64,000 nt of DNA, taken from Tubulanus polymorphus (taxonomy: Eukaryota; Nemertea; Palaeonemertea; Tubulaniformes; Tubulanidae). A program made the translations under genes and the position numbers. Below, one piece after another: positions 40,799 through 51,645 of this stretch; the first letter of the stretch is position 1; every line of letters starts with the position of its first letter. The notes under the pieces are model-generated. The model made no database searches and was not told where the DNA came from. It worked only from the letters and a program-made list of their open reading frames with translations. Location of the stretch: contig NC_134030.1 of the NCBI RefSeq assembly GCF_964204645.1, positions 7,254,278-7,318,277 on the forward strand. Direction: 5' to 3'.

Positions 40799-42216
40799 GA
40801 TAGATGATGCCTATAGCGTCCGATGACGACGGTGCTTCTTCCTAACGACTAATGATGTAATATAAGAATGCTATGATGTCATCTTTCAAGTCCGTCATTA
40901 GAGGGTGCCCTATGATCCACTTGATGGTGAATTATCCTCGTTGATTATAATCTTTGTGAATTCGCTGGCGGTATCATCATATCAACCATCTGTTTTCATC
41001 TCACAATTATCACGAGCTATGTCTCGAAAGGTTGAAATCTAAATCCTAGCCTGCGGTTTCTGTGGTTTGCCCGTGCACCGGGGATTAGGGTACAAATATA
41101 TTTGCACCCAATCACAGATAACGACCGCGGATTTGACATTACTACGAGACGCTCGAAATGATTCATAGTTTTGTATCGAGATGCAGTTTTAAGCCGCTCT
41201 AACCTCCTGAAATGATATGGATTATATACGAATTTGAATTGCCGAAGCGCCATTTGCTTTCAGTCCCATATTATGTAAACGCATCAGCGCATCCTAAGCT
41301 TTCAAAGAAACCTTGGAATTCTCCATTACCAAAATTATTCTGATATGATTTTTTAATTTAGTGGGAGTTTATCAAATGCAGGGTCACCCATGAAAATGAG
41401 AAATAATTAACTGTACGTGAACGTGGGACGTTTATTCTGGGAAATACTTAGACATACTTGATTTATGGTTGAAAACAAATATTGACATAGGTCTCGAAAA
41501 TCGCACTTTCATTTGAAGGTATACGACGCTGACTTTTTATGACACCTTTGCTATAGTTCTGGCGGTAAACGATGATAGTATGTTATATCGAAAATGACAC
41601 GATTTCTTGTTAGCAAAGCTATAAAATGATTTAGCAAGAAACACGACAATGAGCATATTCCAACGCTTTAAAGCGAAATAGTTTTGTAACGATTTTAGTT
41701 CGATTTGTCAAGTTTCGCTGAGGATTTCTGCATGTGTTCAGCGGTCAACTGAATGTAAATTCTGTTACAGAAGACGCGTTACAGCAAATACGGCGGGATC
41801 TTCATCAACATTGATCACTGGATGAAGACACAACAACACTAGAACGGCAAACAAATATTTGTATGCGCACGAGCGGGTGCCAGGGATGAACTTAGTGGAC
41901 AACAGCTTACGCAAACATCAGCTATGGAGGATTGAACAGAAATGTTAAGTTCAATCGAGGAGAAGACACACAGATACAAGCGTGTAAATCCTCGGTGACA
42001 TGTTTTCGAGCTGTTATTAGTCCGGCTCTTCCCCCGAAACCATCTCGTTTATATACATGTAAGCGAACGTACTTTTGTGTTCATACTCCCGAAAAAGCTT
42101 GCACCGTTCATGTAATAGTCGAGTCCTGTGGCAAATTTCTAATTTGTTTTGTTTGAAAATCTATACATCTGAATCGAAATTAAAATCCTGATATTGCTAT
42201 GTGATTATGCATGTAG
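40799..42216. other. No recognisable gene
   Basis: Ordinary sequence with short chance frames. No repeat structure noted. Confidence 0.4.
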
Positions 42217-42308
42217 GCCTCAGACATCCTCTATGAGGCTGGTTGCCGGTATTACGAATACCACCTGCATTACGAATGCAGGTGGCGCAGAATTGGACAG
42301 GCAACCAG
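42217..42308. other. Compact hairpin cluster (branched foldback)
   Basis: An outer stem CTGGTTGCC (42239-42247) pairs exactly with GGCAACCAG (42300-42308). Inside it lie two perfect hairpins that overlap by two bases: GGTATT-acg-AATACC (42248-42262) and an 11-bp stem CCACCTGCATT-acg-AATGCAGGTGG (42261-42285). Both have the apex attacgaat. A third hairpin GCCTCA/TGAGGC (42217-42222 with 42234-42239) abuts the outer stem on its left. The arrangement could fold as a branched structure in RNA or single-stranded DNA. No gene or known RNA family is recognised. Confidence 0.75.
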
Positions 42309-42313
42309 TCTAA

Positions 42314-42384
42314 TCCTCTCTAAGCACGGACTCGACCTGATAGCCTCTCGATGCCATCAGGTTCGAATCCGAGCCGAGGGAGGA
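42314..42384 (+). other. 71-base long hairpin containing a tRNA B-box-like string
   Basis: TCCTCTC (42314-42320) pairs with GGGAGGA (42378-42384; one G-T pair), the spacing of a tRNA acceptor stem. Internally, cggactcgacctgat (42327-42341) pairs with atcaggttcgaatccg (42356-42371) with one mismatch and one bulge, leaving a 14-base loop. The right arm contains ggttcgaatcc, a B-box match. The length equals a tRNA, but the strong pairing is one long hairpin rather than a cloverleaf. It could be a rearranged tRNA relic, a SINE foldback or a precursor-like hairpin RNA. Confidence 0.65.
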
Positions 42385-42997
42385 TAGTATATAGATGTTA
42401 TTTCTCGCCTTGCTATACAAATATCGGACCAAATTACGTTTTTCTCTTGGGTTCATCCTGGCTGCCAAATTCAATAAGTTCGGATGCCTTCAACTGCAGT
42501 TCACCGGTTACGCTACGTTGAACTGGGCATATCTTATTACGTGACCTCGTATAAGGTTACATGGAGGCCTAATTATTAGCCTTTGAACGTAATTCGCCTT
42601 TGAAGCTCGTTCGCTCGCGACTCGGTTGCGTTTTTTATCCGTTGAACTATCTTCGTCGCGGTAATTACGACGAAAAATAGATAGAGCCGCGTAATGCTTC
42701 AGTGGTCAGTAAGAAACGCGTCATACGCATGCACACCGGCGCAACCTACTACATCAAAATAATCAATATTCCACACACATAGGTATAAAAGAGGAATCGG
42801 TTATTGATAATTTGCAGCATAGTTGCATTTGTGATACTTTATCGGTCTGGCGAATGATTCACGAAAAAGATGGAGCCGTGTTTTTGATTTTCGCATAGTT
42901 TTCACCGAGTACATTCGGAGCTGCCCTTTTTTCTAGTTGTCAGCCAGACTAGACTGAGCTTTCGAGCCGGCTAAAAAGTTTGTTTCCGGTGGTTAAC
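42385..42997. other. No recognisable gene
   Basis: Nothing beyond ordinary sequence seen up to the following inverted-repeat element. Confidence 0.4.
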
Positions 42998-43136
42998 CAG
43001 GGCCGTACCTAGCATTTGAATTGGGGGGGGGGGGGGTAGGGCAGTTCTATTGAAAATAACGATAATTTGCAAAATGCACTTTTCCAAAATTTCTCGGGGA
43101 GGCTACTGACCCCTGCCCCTGCTAGGTACATCCCTG
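42998..43136. mobile_element. Small MITE with CAGGG termini
   Basis: The terminal inverted repeats CAGGGCCGTACCTAGCA (42998-43014) and TGCTAGGTACATCCCTG (43120-43136) match at 15 of 17 positions. A 14-G run lies just inside the left end and a C-rich patch (cccctgcccc) just inside the right end. Elements with CAGGG..GTACCTAG ends and internal G/C runs are widespread in invertebrate genomes. A clean target-site duplication is not visible. Non-coding, 139 bp. Confidence 0.8.
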
Positions 43137-45256
43137 TTATAATGAGAGGTGCTCACTGGTGTGTACAAATGGAAATTTTACCAGTGGGACTGAACAATAT
43201 TTTATTAGTCGAAGGGATGATACCATTAAGAACCGCCACTTCCGATGCATATTGATACGTTCATGAATATCGCGAGCATGCGTGAATACCTGTAATTCTT
43301 TGGCCGGAACTTTTTTCAACAAAAGCAAATAGTAACTGGCAAAAAGTAGTATATTCTCACCAGGCGCGCAAATGTTCCATCGGGGCCAAAGTGAAATGAA
43401 ATCCATAAGACGGGCTGAGAAAATAATGTCTATCGAGGTGAAAATACTAAAATCTAAATGCGCAAAAGCTAGTTAAATAGAGATAGTCTATAAATCTTTG
43501 AAATGCGTTGGCATTTTACAATTTTATGTACAGTTTAGTCGATGTTAAATGGAACATACTGGAATATTTGTACCGAGTTCGCCATATCGATCTGCCAATG
43601 AATGCAGAACAACGCACAAACGAATAGAATATCCCCCAGATTAAAAATCTTAAACTTTTCGTGGTATTTCGATCCAAAACGTTTTTGTATCTAACCGGGG
43701 ATGAAACGTGTATACAGCCCTTTCACTGGTTCTGGAATCATCAAATGATTGATTGCTAACGGGTTACTTCATTCCGCCCGAGGTTCTATGGGTCGTTTAT
43801 ATATCAAATATAAAAGCGTAGTGCATATATTGCATAAGTATTTTATGTACTTTCACCTTAAACTTTTGTTCGTTTTTAAAATGCATCACATGAATTTCGT
43901 AAACAAATTCCGTTTTAGAATCAATTAAACGCGACGGCCTTTCCGCGGCGACATTTTATGCGTTATATGATACGATTTTCCTTCTTTTCAAAGTACTGAA
44001 AGAAATAAACTTGGTTGATGAGGAAAGCAAGGTTCCTGCACACGTATGAGCAACGCACGATCTCCTCCAATAAAAACCCCATTATCGGCAAATTATTGGC
44101 AGGTGTGTCCGAACACGAAATAAATCGGTATAATCGACGTGATTACAATAGCGCCCCTATAGATGGTGGTAATCGACCCATTATTCGCCGATAACGACCC
44201 CTGATAATTCTATTTCGAGTGGGCATTATAGTGCCGTAAAGAAACGCGAAAATAACCCCACCGGTAACTTCTTCACGTTAGAGTTCAGTGGTGAATTCGT
44301 TACGCCGTTCTGAATACTGATGGCAATCCAGCGAAGCGATCATAGTTCGTATAAGCGAAATTTATAAAAACGCATTTTAATGTACACATTTATATTTGGA
44401 TAATGGCAGAATCAAATAAATATAAATAGTAACTTAATCTTTGAATTGTCTTACAAGATTACCTATAAGAAAGTTCCTACATTTTCTTCAATGCTATATA
44501 CTACTGTCTGAAGCAACCGGTTGAATTTCTGAACGCTTGGATTACGAGTTATACTGAACGGGATGGTAATTCGATCTAATACCATCAAAACAATGGCAAT
44601 TTAAAAAGATATCGGAATTTTTCACCTAGATTGGATCGCATAGAACCGGTGTAGCTACACGTACCGGGTAAAAATCATTCAATTGCAATGATTACTATAC
44701 GGAATAAAACTGATTTGCAATTCATCTTGTTATATTTCTGAATGATTTTTCGTTTCACTGTGAAAACGGGCGATCGACCATAAACAACCGGGCTATACGT
44801 CATTAACTCCCTGATTTACGGCAGTCATAACCGTTGTTATAGTTACATAAACAAAATCGTATCAATCCCGTAAAAATGACAAGTCGACCGATCAAATCGC
44901 TGTCACCCCAACCGAATCCCAGACGATATAGTAAATCACGCAATTGTTCGGATTAAGATTTTCAGATACGCTGCCGTCGGGTGCGGGCTGCATTCGTTAC
45001 ATCGCTGATGATGTTTTATGTATAGGTTAAATTATGAGCGTGCGTAAATCGCGTCGCCCAGCTGAATTTATCGTTTAGAAATTGAGGCGTTCTGTAGAAT
45101 ATCATCGTTCCGTAATCATTTTTATTGAACGATGAGACAACGTTGATTTTAATCGTCGCGGAAATCATGGATCCGATATCAATCGACCCGCTGAGCACCG
45201 AACTATGGGTTTTCTCTCGCGGCCAGTGAGACAGGCCAAATTTGCCATCACCGTGC
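43137..45256. other. No recognisable gene
   Basis: Chance-length open frames only. No tandem or inverted repeat of note. Confidence 0.4.
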
Positions 45257-45389
45257 ACCATTTGCATAGTCATGACTTAAACTTAAGACAAGTCTAAGAC
45301 CAACTAAGTTCTATAACCAATCTTAAGATAACCAGTCTTGAGATTAAAGACCACTATTAGACTAAGTCATGACTGTGCAACTGGCCCCA
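45257..45389 (-). mobile_element. Small MITE with GGGGCCAGTTG terminus
   Basis: The termini are inverted: catttgcatagtcatgactt on the left against ctggggccagttgcacagtc (then atgactta) read inward from the right end on the minus strand. The interior is built of ttaag/cttaa words (cttaagac, cttaagat, cttgagat) that can themselves pair. The GGGGCCAGTTG end is shared in type with the elements at 56009-56226. No coding capacity. Confidence 0.65.
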
Positions 45390-45524
45390 GGGTTTGAACT
45401 CTTATTAGACCCATGATATGAAGAACACTCATTGTCTGTCAATCGGTCTTTAATTATGCCTATTCTAATTCGATTTGCTTGTCATAAAAGTCTTTAATTT
45501 CGACGATAAATTTCATAATTGTTA

Positions 45525-45803
45525 TCAAACCAGAATATGAATGCGATCATCGCGAATTAACAATGACGAACTAGCGTCATTCCCGACCGGATCACCGAGT
45601 TCAACAGAGCCGTACGAGCAATTATTGCTGAACGGAGTCACTTCTTTCAATGGCGTTCCAGGATTATAAAGACCCAGTTTACTTGTCAAAATGTCATTCA
45701 GAATATGAGAAACCAGTTTGTTGTTACGATTACAAAACTTGCGTCTTCGCAAAGCCAGTGAATAAATCCGGTATTGGCGGTAATCTGACCCGACCTGACT
45801 CAA
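45525..45803 (-). CDS. Unidentified candidate coding stretch, minus strand
   Basis: A 92-codon frame whose second half reads like natural protein (for example GLYNPGTPLKEVTPFSNN, then YGSVELGDPVGNDASSS) and ends in TGA after IHILV. The first half is Arg/Tyr-rich and less convincing, so a terminal exon beginning somewhere near 45700 is the more plausible form. No strong splice acceptor is visible on the minus strand. The complementary strand is also open over part of the interval (45650-45937, 95 codons), which lowers confidence in both. No family recognised. Confidence 0.15.
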   Translation of the reverse strand: MSQVGSDYRQYRIYSLALRRRKFCNRNNKLVSHILNDILTSKLGLYNPGTPLKEVTPFSNNCSYGSVELGDPVGNDASSSLLIRDDRIHILV

Positions 45804-46490
45804 GACATATTTCGATTAAATCCGGCCCGGTCAGTTTACGTCAAAGCCGATTATATAATTGCAAAAAGTATTACAACAATAACTCCTCTTCGTCTGTCCA
45901 GGCAAAACTATATTATTCCCTCGACGTTAAGTATTGATGCGTAGGGCATTCATTTTTAAAACGGAGAAAGTTTTTTGTTTATACGGTATCTATGCACAGA
46001 CACCGTGGAATTCAAGTTTTCTGCCGAGACTATGATACCAGTTTCATTACGAAAACGGCCTTTACAATAAGTTTGAAAGTTGCAGGGATCGTAAATCGCA
46101 TTAAACCTGCTTAGATTCAATTATTCATTATTTACGGAAAGTTACTGAACGCTATATATGATTTTTCAAGATATCACGTTCGCTTCTGCGGGCATCGACT
46201 CGGAATCTCAGGTGAGAAAAAGATGCGTGATTTGCGGCATTCAAGGAACGTTCTATACACGAAATGACGCTCGTTATTGAGACAAAACAATCGGAAGCGT
46301 TCAATCACCCTTAATCACTGACAATGACGAGCGCGCTGATCGGAACGAGCTGTAAACCGAGTCATTCTGCGACGGATTATTATACACACCGAAAAGAATG
46401 ACACCGAATGAATGCAGTAACATCATCCAGAGTCCGAGTCCAGTTCTGGCTTTTAGTCACTACCATAGTTTTGAACTCATTATTTAGGGA
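45804..46490. other. No recognisable gene
   Basis: Part of a 95-codon plus-strand open frame ends at 45937. A donor-like CAG|GTGAGA at about 46210 follows an 18-codon open stretch that starts with ATG. Neither is convincing. Confidence 0.35.
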
Positions 46491-46605
46491 GTGACTATAT
46501 CGTATCACTCACAACCACTTTTTGGGGTGTGACTATATCGTATCTCTCACAACCACCTTTTGTAGGCTAGTGGGGGCTTAGGTCTAATTGTGAGTGATAC
46601 GATAT
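46491..46605. mobile_element. Small foldback element with a tandemly duplicated arm
   Basis: The left arm unit gtgactatatcgtatcactc is present twice in tandem (46491-46528 and 46529-46562). Its 18-base core atatcgtatcactcacaa (46497-46514) has an exact inverted copy at 46588-46605. A perfect 18-bp inverted repeat with about 73 bp between, plus duplication of one arm, suggests a MITE-like foldback. Confidence 0.65.
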
Positions 46606-47091
46606 GGTGAAACGCCATCATAACGTACATCAAACGATTATCATTATCCTCCGCGGTGCATGTGTCCTTGCACAACCACTCTTCATAATACGAGAAACAT
46701 TTTTCCAGCTAAGATATGAATTGACGGCAAGATGATTGAGCGAGATGAAAAGATGTTCAGCGCTGTGCCCAAAAAGAATTTCGCCATTTGCTCAGTTGTT
46801 AGAAAATAGAGATCTTATACCTTTTTCGCATCGATACATGCGAATTTTCCATCAATAGATGTTTTGAGAGAAGATCTGAGAAATCTGATGTCTGATAACT
46901 CAACTGCGATGGAATTAGAATCAAGTCTCTTTTTATTACGAGTTCTGAGAAATTCGTGACTAATATGTCTTGAAAAAATGAAAACCAGAGGGTGACAGAA
47001 TTAATATTGATTTAATATTGTATGCGTGGATACCGATCCATTAGGACTAAAAGTCCGGCGCATACGATATGCAGGGAAAGACGGAAACAGA
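46606..47091. other. No recognisable gene
   Basis: Ordinary AT-rich sequence between two inverted-repeat elements. Confidence 0.4.
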
Positions 47092-47361
47092 ATCACGGAT
47101 CGATTTAGGCCGGGCCAAATTGGTACGGATCAGGTTTGAGCGAGTCAAATTTGGCCCGTGCCTAATTAGAGAGCGCTTTCACATGTAAACCATTCACTCG
47201 CTACAAAACAATGCTCAAACAAAGCGAGTCACTTCCGGAACCAGTTGTCAATCACACGCAAAAATTTGACCCGTGCTAAAATTTTGCCAATTTGGCACCC
47301 GCGTGAAAAGTTCTTCCGGGCCAAATTTGGCCCTGGCCAAAAGTGCTCATGATCGCGGCTC
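47092..47361 (-). mobile_element. MITE-like inverted-repeat element, copy 4
   Basis: In the same orientation as copy 2: atcacggatcgatttaggcc at the left, ccaaaagtgctcatgatcgc (then ggct) at the right. The interior attagagagcgctttcacat and acttccggaaccagttg match copy 2 and are the reverse complement of copies 1 and 3. The right end is closest to the left end of copy 3 (agccgcgatc, catgagca). A 157-codon minus-strand frame overlaps it and should not be taken as a gene. Confidence 0.77.
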
Positions 47362-48096
47362 ATGTCTCCCTGTTTCCATGCGTCGTGTGCTGGTTTAGTA
47401 ACGCAATGCAGATAGTCTGTAGAATTTCTCCACTCCGAATTGACCGTATCACTTGAACTTCTCTGATTTATTCCACCGTCATTATACGAGGCAATACGAG
47501 GTGATGTTGGCATTGTCACTCGGGCGGAATGTCCGTAAATTTGCCGATGATTCGGTACACGAGATGAGACGAACGTGATATGTTTTGAATAAAACGTTTG
47601 ACGTTGCACGCGAAATAACGACATAAATACGAATGAATGTAAATCAATTTGTCGCATCTTTTCGCGATTTTTCGCCACAATGAATTCGTGGCCACCGCGC
47701 ATTGCGGTTATTCACGAAAATCCAGGTGACTCAATGCAATCGGTTATTTACTTCAACACGCGACGACTCGACTAGTAAAATGACTCCACCGCGCGCGCAC
47801 CCCCGGTGGGTAAATTTACATGCTCGTCGCGGTGTCTCTTGAGGTCATCCATCATTCAAATGCTCTTAAAGACTCCTTAGTGAATACAACCGATGCTACT
47901 AAAAATGCGCATGATACAAAATAACTCTGATGAAAAAAAAGAATCAACCGATTCCTCGTAGACGCAGTGTGAAGATAGTAAAAAAGCAATGTTAGTGTTG
48001 AAGAAGCATGGACGAAACAGTTTCTAATAAAAAAATGCTTCCTCTTGGCAATATAACATGGGAGAAATATACGTTGAAAAATATGCTCTTGGCATG
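47362..48096. other. No recognisable gene
   Basis: A CpG-rich patch near 47750-47830 (ccgcgcgcgcacccccgg). Otherwise nothing supported. Confidence 0.35.
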
Positions 48097-48182
48097 TATG
48101 AAATGAAATACACAAACATTGAAAACTCATACAGTAATCGGATACCTAAACCCACAAACCAATTATCTATCACATAGTCTTC
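48097..48182 (+). repeat. Direct repeat, left copy
   Basis: About 86 bp starting tatgaaatgaaatac and ending cacatagtctt. It recurs in the same orientation at 48800-48892 with scattered differences and a small indel. The two copies bracket an 8-bp minisatellite. Confidence 0.9.
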
Positions 48183-48213
48183 CTGGCACAAGTGTTGAAT
48201 CCGGTTAAGTAGT

Positions 48214-48540
48214 TCCAGTCTTCCAGGAATCCAGTCACCCAGTCACCCAGTCGACCAGTCACCCAGTCTCCCAGTCAGTCATTCATTCGACCAGTCACCC
48301 AGTCTCCCAGTCAGTCATTCAGTCGACCAGTCACCCAGTCGACCAGTCATCCACTCATACAGTCATAAAGTCATCCAGTCACCCAGTCATCCATTCACCC
48401 AGTCTCCCAGCCATCCAGTCGACCAGTCATCCAGTCAAAAAGTCATTTAGTCATCCAGTCATCCACTCGCGCAGTTAACCAGTCATCTTGTCGCCAAGTC
48501 AACCAGTCATCCATCAGTCGCTCAGTCATCCGGTCACCCA
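48214..48540 (+). repeat. 8-bp minisatellite, CCAGTCAC-type
   Basis: About 330 bp of degenerate CCAGTCAY units, with CCAGTCGA, CCAGTCTC, CCAGTCAT and TCATTCAG variants. A longer unit (ccagtcacccagtctcccag followed by tcagtcattca) is seen twice in the left third, showing a higher-order duplication. Confidence 0.92.
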
Positions 48541-48677
48541 GAATACCACATTACCTGTGTTAAGTCAATGGGTCTTCGAATCACATAAAAACGAAGAACC
48601 GGATCACTACCAACTTTTGGATTATGTTCCTAAAAATTACAACCTTGTACTACTATCCTGTATTCTATGGGCCGTCT

Positions 48678-48704
48678 TCCTTTTCGCCGCTTAGACAGTT
48701 GATA
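48678..48704 (+). repeat. Short duplication, copy 1 of cgccgcttagacagttgata
   Basis: The string ttcgccgcttagacagttga recurs at about 48895-48914, directly after the right copy of the 86-bp repeat. This shows that at least two local duplication events shaped the interval. Confidence 0.85.
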
Positions 48705-48799
48705 AAACAAGAGTGCCTGGTCCGTGAATGCTCGTCCTTTGAGAGAGGCGTCGTGGTTCCCAATTACGGAACTCTGAACATAGCATATATATATATATA

Positions 48800-48892
48800 T
48801 ACGAAATGAAATACGCAAAGATTGAAAACTCATGCAGTATAATCTGACTGATATCTAAACCCACAAACCAATTATCTATCACATAGTCTTCT
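48800..48892 (+). repeat. Direct repeat, right copy
   Basis: Second copy of the 48097-48182 repeat, here preceded by a short (AT)n run (about 48785-48800) and followed at once by the second copy of cgccgcttagacagttgata. Confidence 0.9.
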
Positions 48893-48915
48893 CTTTCGCC
48901 GCTTAGACAGTTGAT

Positions 48916-49184
48916 ATTTGATAACGTAGATATTCGCGATCATCCGCAAAGACGAGACTAGCTGCCAGCTAAATATTCAAATTTCACGCCAAACTTAATG
49001 ATGTTGCGCATTAACCACGAAATAACACCGTCGTTCTAATTAAAGGAAGTTCTTTATCGTATGTGACAAGGGATATTTTAGCATATTCTGTAATGCGATT
49101 ACACCAGCGACTGATTTCTGTTACGTGAGATTAATTAAAACAGAGTTTTAGAGTTTCTGCATATATGATATATGTATCTGAAGA
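48916..49184. other. No recognisable gene
   Basis: Ordinary AT-rich sequence. Confidence 0.4.
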
Positions 49185-49189
49185 AGTCG

Positions 49190-49333
49190 AGTAATGAACC
49201 GGTTCGGGGCGGCATGGTTTTCACGCCGCCATGGGTTCGAGCCCCGCACAGAAACAGTCGAGCTAGACAATTCGTATCCATCTGCCCCTGACCCGACAGA
49301 TGACACAGAAGCCAAGTAGCAGCTTGGCTGTCA
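49190..49333 (+). mobile_element. tRNA-like SINE fragment, family b copy 2
   Basis: The head shares ggttttcacgccgccatggg with the 40741 fragment and has a clear B box (gggttcgagcccc). A GGCGGC/GCCGCC hairpin takes the place of the anticodon arm. About 60 bases on, tgacacagaagccaag and cttggctgtca form a second imperfect hairpin (49301-49332), possibly part of the body. The A box is weak and the cloverleaf does not close. Confidence 0.45.
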
Positions 49334-51186
49334 CTTCTCCCCGAAGAGACATGATTGATGCACATGTAAGCTATATCTGGGTCATTATGTATAAGTAAGC
49401 GTCGATGATCACATTATTGCGGATGGTACTTAAATAATCATGCATAATCATCATCATCAAGAATGGCAAGTTTTAACAGACCGCGTGTCCTCAAGAATGA
49501 CGACAGGTCGAGTCAGACTAAACAAACCGGGGTACGGGATCAGCTTGCTTACCTTATACGGCCATCTGCGAATGTTAAGACACGCACACACAGAGATAAC
49601 GTTCGTTGATTTAATGGAAAAATCAAAACAATCAATCACCGAGCGAGCGAGTGAGCGCGCTCTCGATTATATCACATCTACGTAGATGTACATCTGTCAC
49701 CGATAAACTGACGCGTTCAGAATAAAACATCGGTGCGCTGAGATTCGATTCATTCATATCCATTGTCTCACGAAAATGATTAAGTCTTTTTCGATGATTA
49801 CCGCAACACCGACCGATCCGACGAGAAAACGTCGCGAAATCTAATGAGAAAATTCGCGGAGCGAGATTTCCAGAGACAACTGATTTGTGAACAACAAGCT
49901 GTATACTGCGATTGTGTATACGATCGTGAATTATAAGTATTTTCCTACCGCACTGGGCGACGATCTGGTATCATCATCAAATTATGTTCCGGCGAGGTCT
50001 CGCCGTTTGACTATCACGAGCTTCGTAATAAAACCGCAGCTTGATCAGTCAGGGTCAAAAAGGTCATCGCTAACATGACTGTTAGCGATAACTTACGAAC
50101 GACGGGCTGAACCATGCCTCCGATGGAAAAATGCTACCCATTCCACTAATTCTCATTTATATTGAATTCGACATTTGTCACCAATTTTTCATACGTTTCA
50201 TATTGGTAATTTTTGGGATGGCTTGATCATTTCAAAAGCGAATAGATGAATGAACATATGCTTTAATCATTAAACTATTTTACACAACCCGTTATTACTA
50301 GTTTATTTTCCATCATGCAGCCACCACGTTTTCGAAGCGTTTCTCACAGCGGGTAAAAACCGTATCTTATATGAAATTGATTGTTCGTTAAAAAGCAGTT
50401 TTCTTGCGGTGCCACAATCTACGAAACATGGAATAATCAGGTACACACTTCGAGAGAAAAGGCTATGAAATGAAGCTCGGGTATGATATAAGAAAAATGT
50501 TAGTGGTAAGGGAGGTGGTATGATTTTGAGTTTACGAGCCTCGCAAAGCGTATTTTTGGGCTCCACGGTGGGCTGTCGGGTCCTTAACTGTCTTTTTTCC
50601 GTCTTCAGTTCAAAGTTCACATTTGAAAAGTTCTAAATTTCGCGTCATCAAAACATGCAAAGAAAACCACGACGTTTCGCAAACCCGTATCGGTCACCAT
50701 CGGGTAGGGTTAAAATGACGGAAGACGGCTCTCGTCACCGTTGAGATCGGGATTTAAAGGGTTAATACATTAACGATGAGACGAGCTGTGATTTATCAAC
50801 GGTTATTCGAATCACGATCTCATCACTAGTAAACACACAGTCTCTTAAACACGAAGAATTAGTCAATCGTCGTCGGTACAGATACACATTACTAATTAAA
50901 AACCCCACAGCGTAAACGACGCATTTTTTGCATCGCGTGTGAAACCATAAAAGACAAGAGGAGGATCAGATGACGGATTTTTGTCGCTATCGCCGCTTTA
51001 TGCGTCGATGTAGCGTTATCGCATATTTTCTTTTCAATGTTTCCTTTGCGTAAACGCCGCCATAATTAAGTTTGATTTCTGTGTTGAATCATCATTCAAT
51101 TTCTCACACTGACTCGGCATCAAGCGGTGTAGTTACAGATCTACATTAAGCGGCTACATTTGATGATTTTAGAATGCAGCATCGGC
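49334..51186. other. No recognisable gene
   Basis: A perfect 16-bp palindrome acatctacgtagatgt lies at 49674-49689. Open frames up to 105 codons on either strand have no domain. Confidence 0.4.
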
Positions 51187-51645
51187 CATCAAAAATAGCT
51201 GCAATAGTTGCAGATCCATACGAGACGCCACCAGCAGCGTTGCAGTTCCAGACACTTAGAGAAATTGCAGATCCAGGCGATACAACTTCGATAGTTGCTG
51301 ATCCATTCTATACCAGTTGCAGATCCATGCCAGACATTACTTCAGAAGCTGTAGATTCACACCAGACAACTGCAATAGTTGCAGATCCATTCCAGGCAAC
51401 TGCATTAGTGGCAGATCCATAATGCTAAGCAACTGCAATAGTTTCAGATCCATTCTATACCAGCTGCAGATCCATGCCAGACTGCAGAAGCTGTAGATTA
51501 ACGCCAGACAACTGCGTTGCAGATCCATTCTAGACATCTGCAATAGTTGCAGATCCATTCCAGGCAACTGCATTAGTTGCAGATCCATAATGCTAAGCAA
51601 CTGCAATAGTTGCAGATCCATTCTAGACAACTGCAATAACTGCAG
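51187..51645 (+). repeat. 30-bp minisatellite
   Basis: Degenerate tandem units of about 30 bp, consensus gttgcagatccattctagac plus aactgcaata, cleanest at about 51545-51640. Each unit contains caact-gcaat-agttg across its junction with the next, so every unit boundary can form a 5-bp hairpin. Open frames in both directions (IVADPF repeats on plus, LQLL repeats on minus) are by-products. Confidence 0.88.

Noticed and set aside
42314-42384. Possible functional tRNA gene
   Set aside because: Length and acceptor stem fit, but the D and T arms do not form and the dominant fold is a single long hairpin.
47229-47702. 157-codon minus-strand open frame
   Set aside because: About 130 bases of it are MITE copy 4; the rest shows no domain.
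48214-48540. CRISPR-like array
   Set aside because: The 8-bp units are contiguous and degenerate with no unique spacers; eukaryotic minisatellite.
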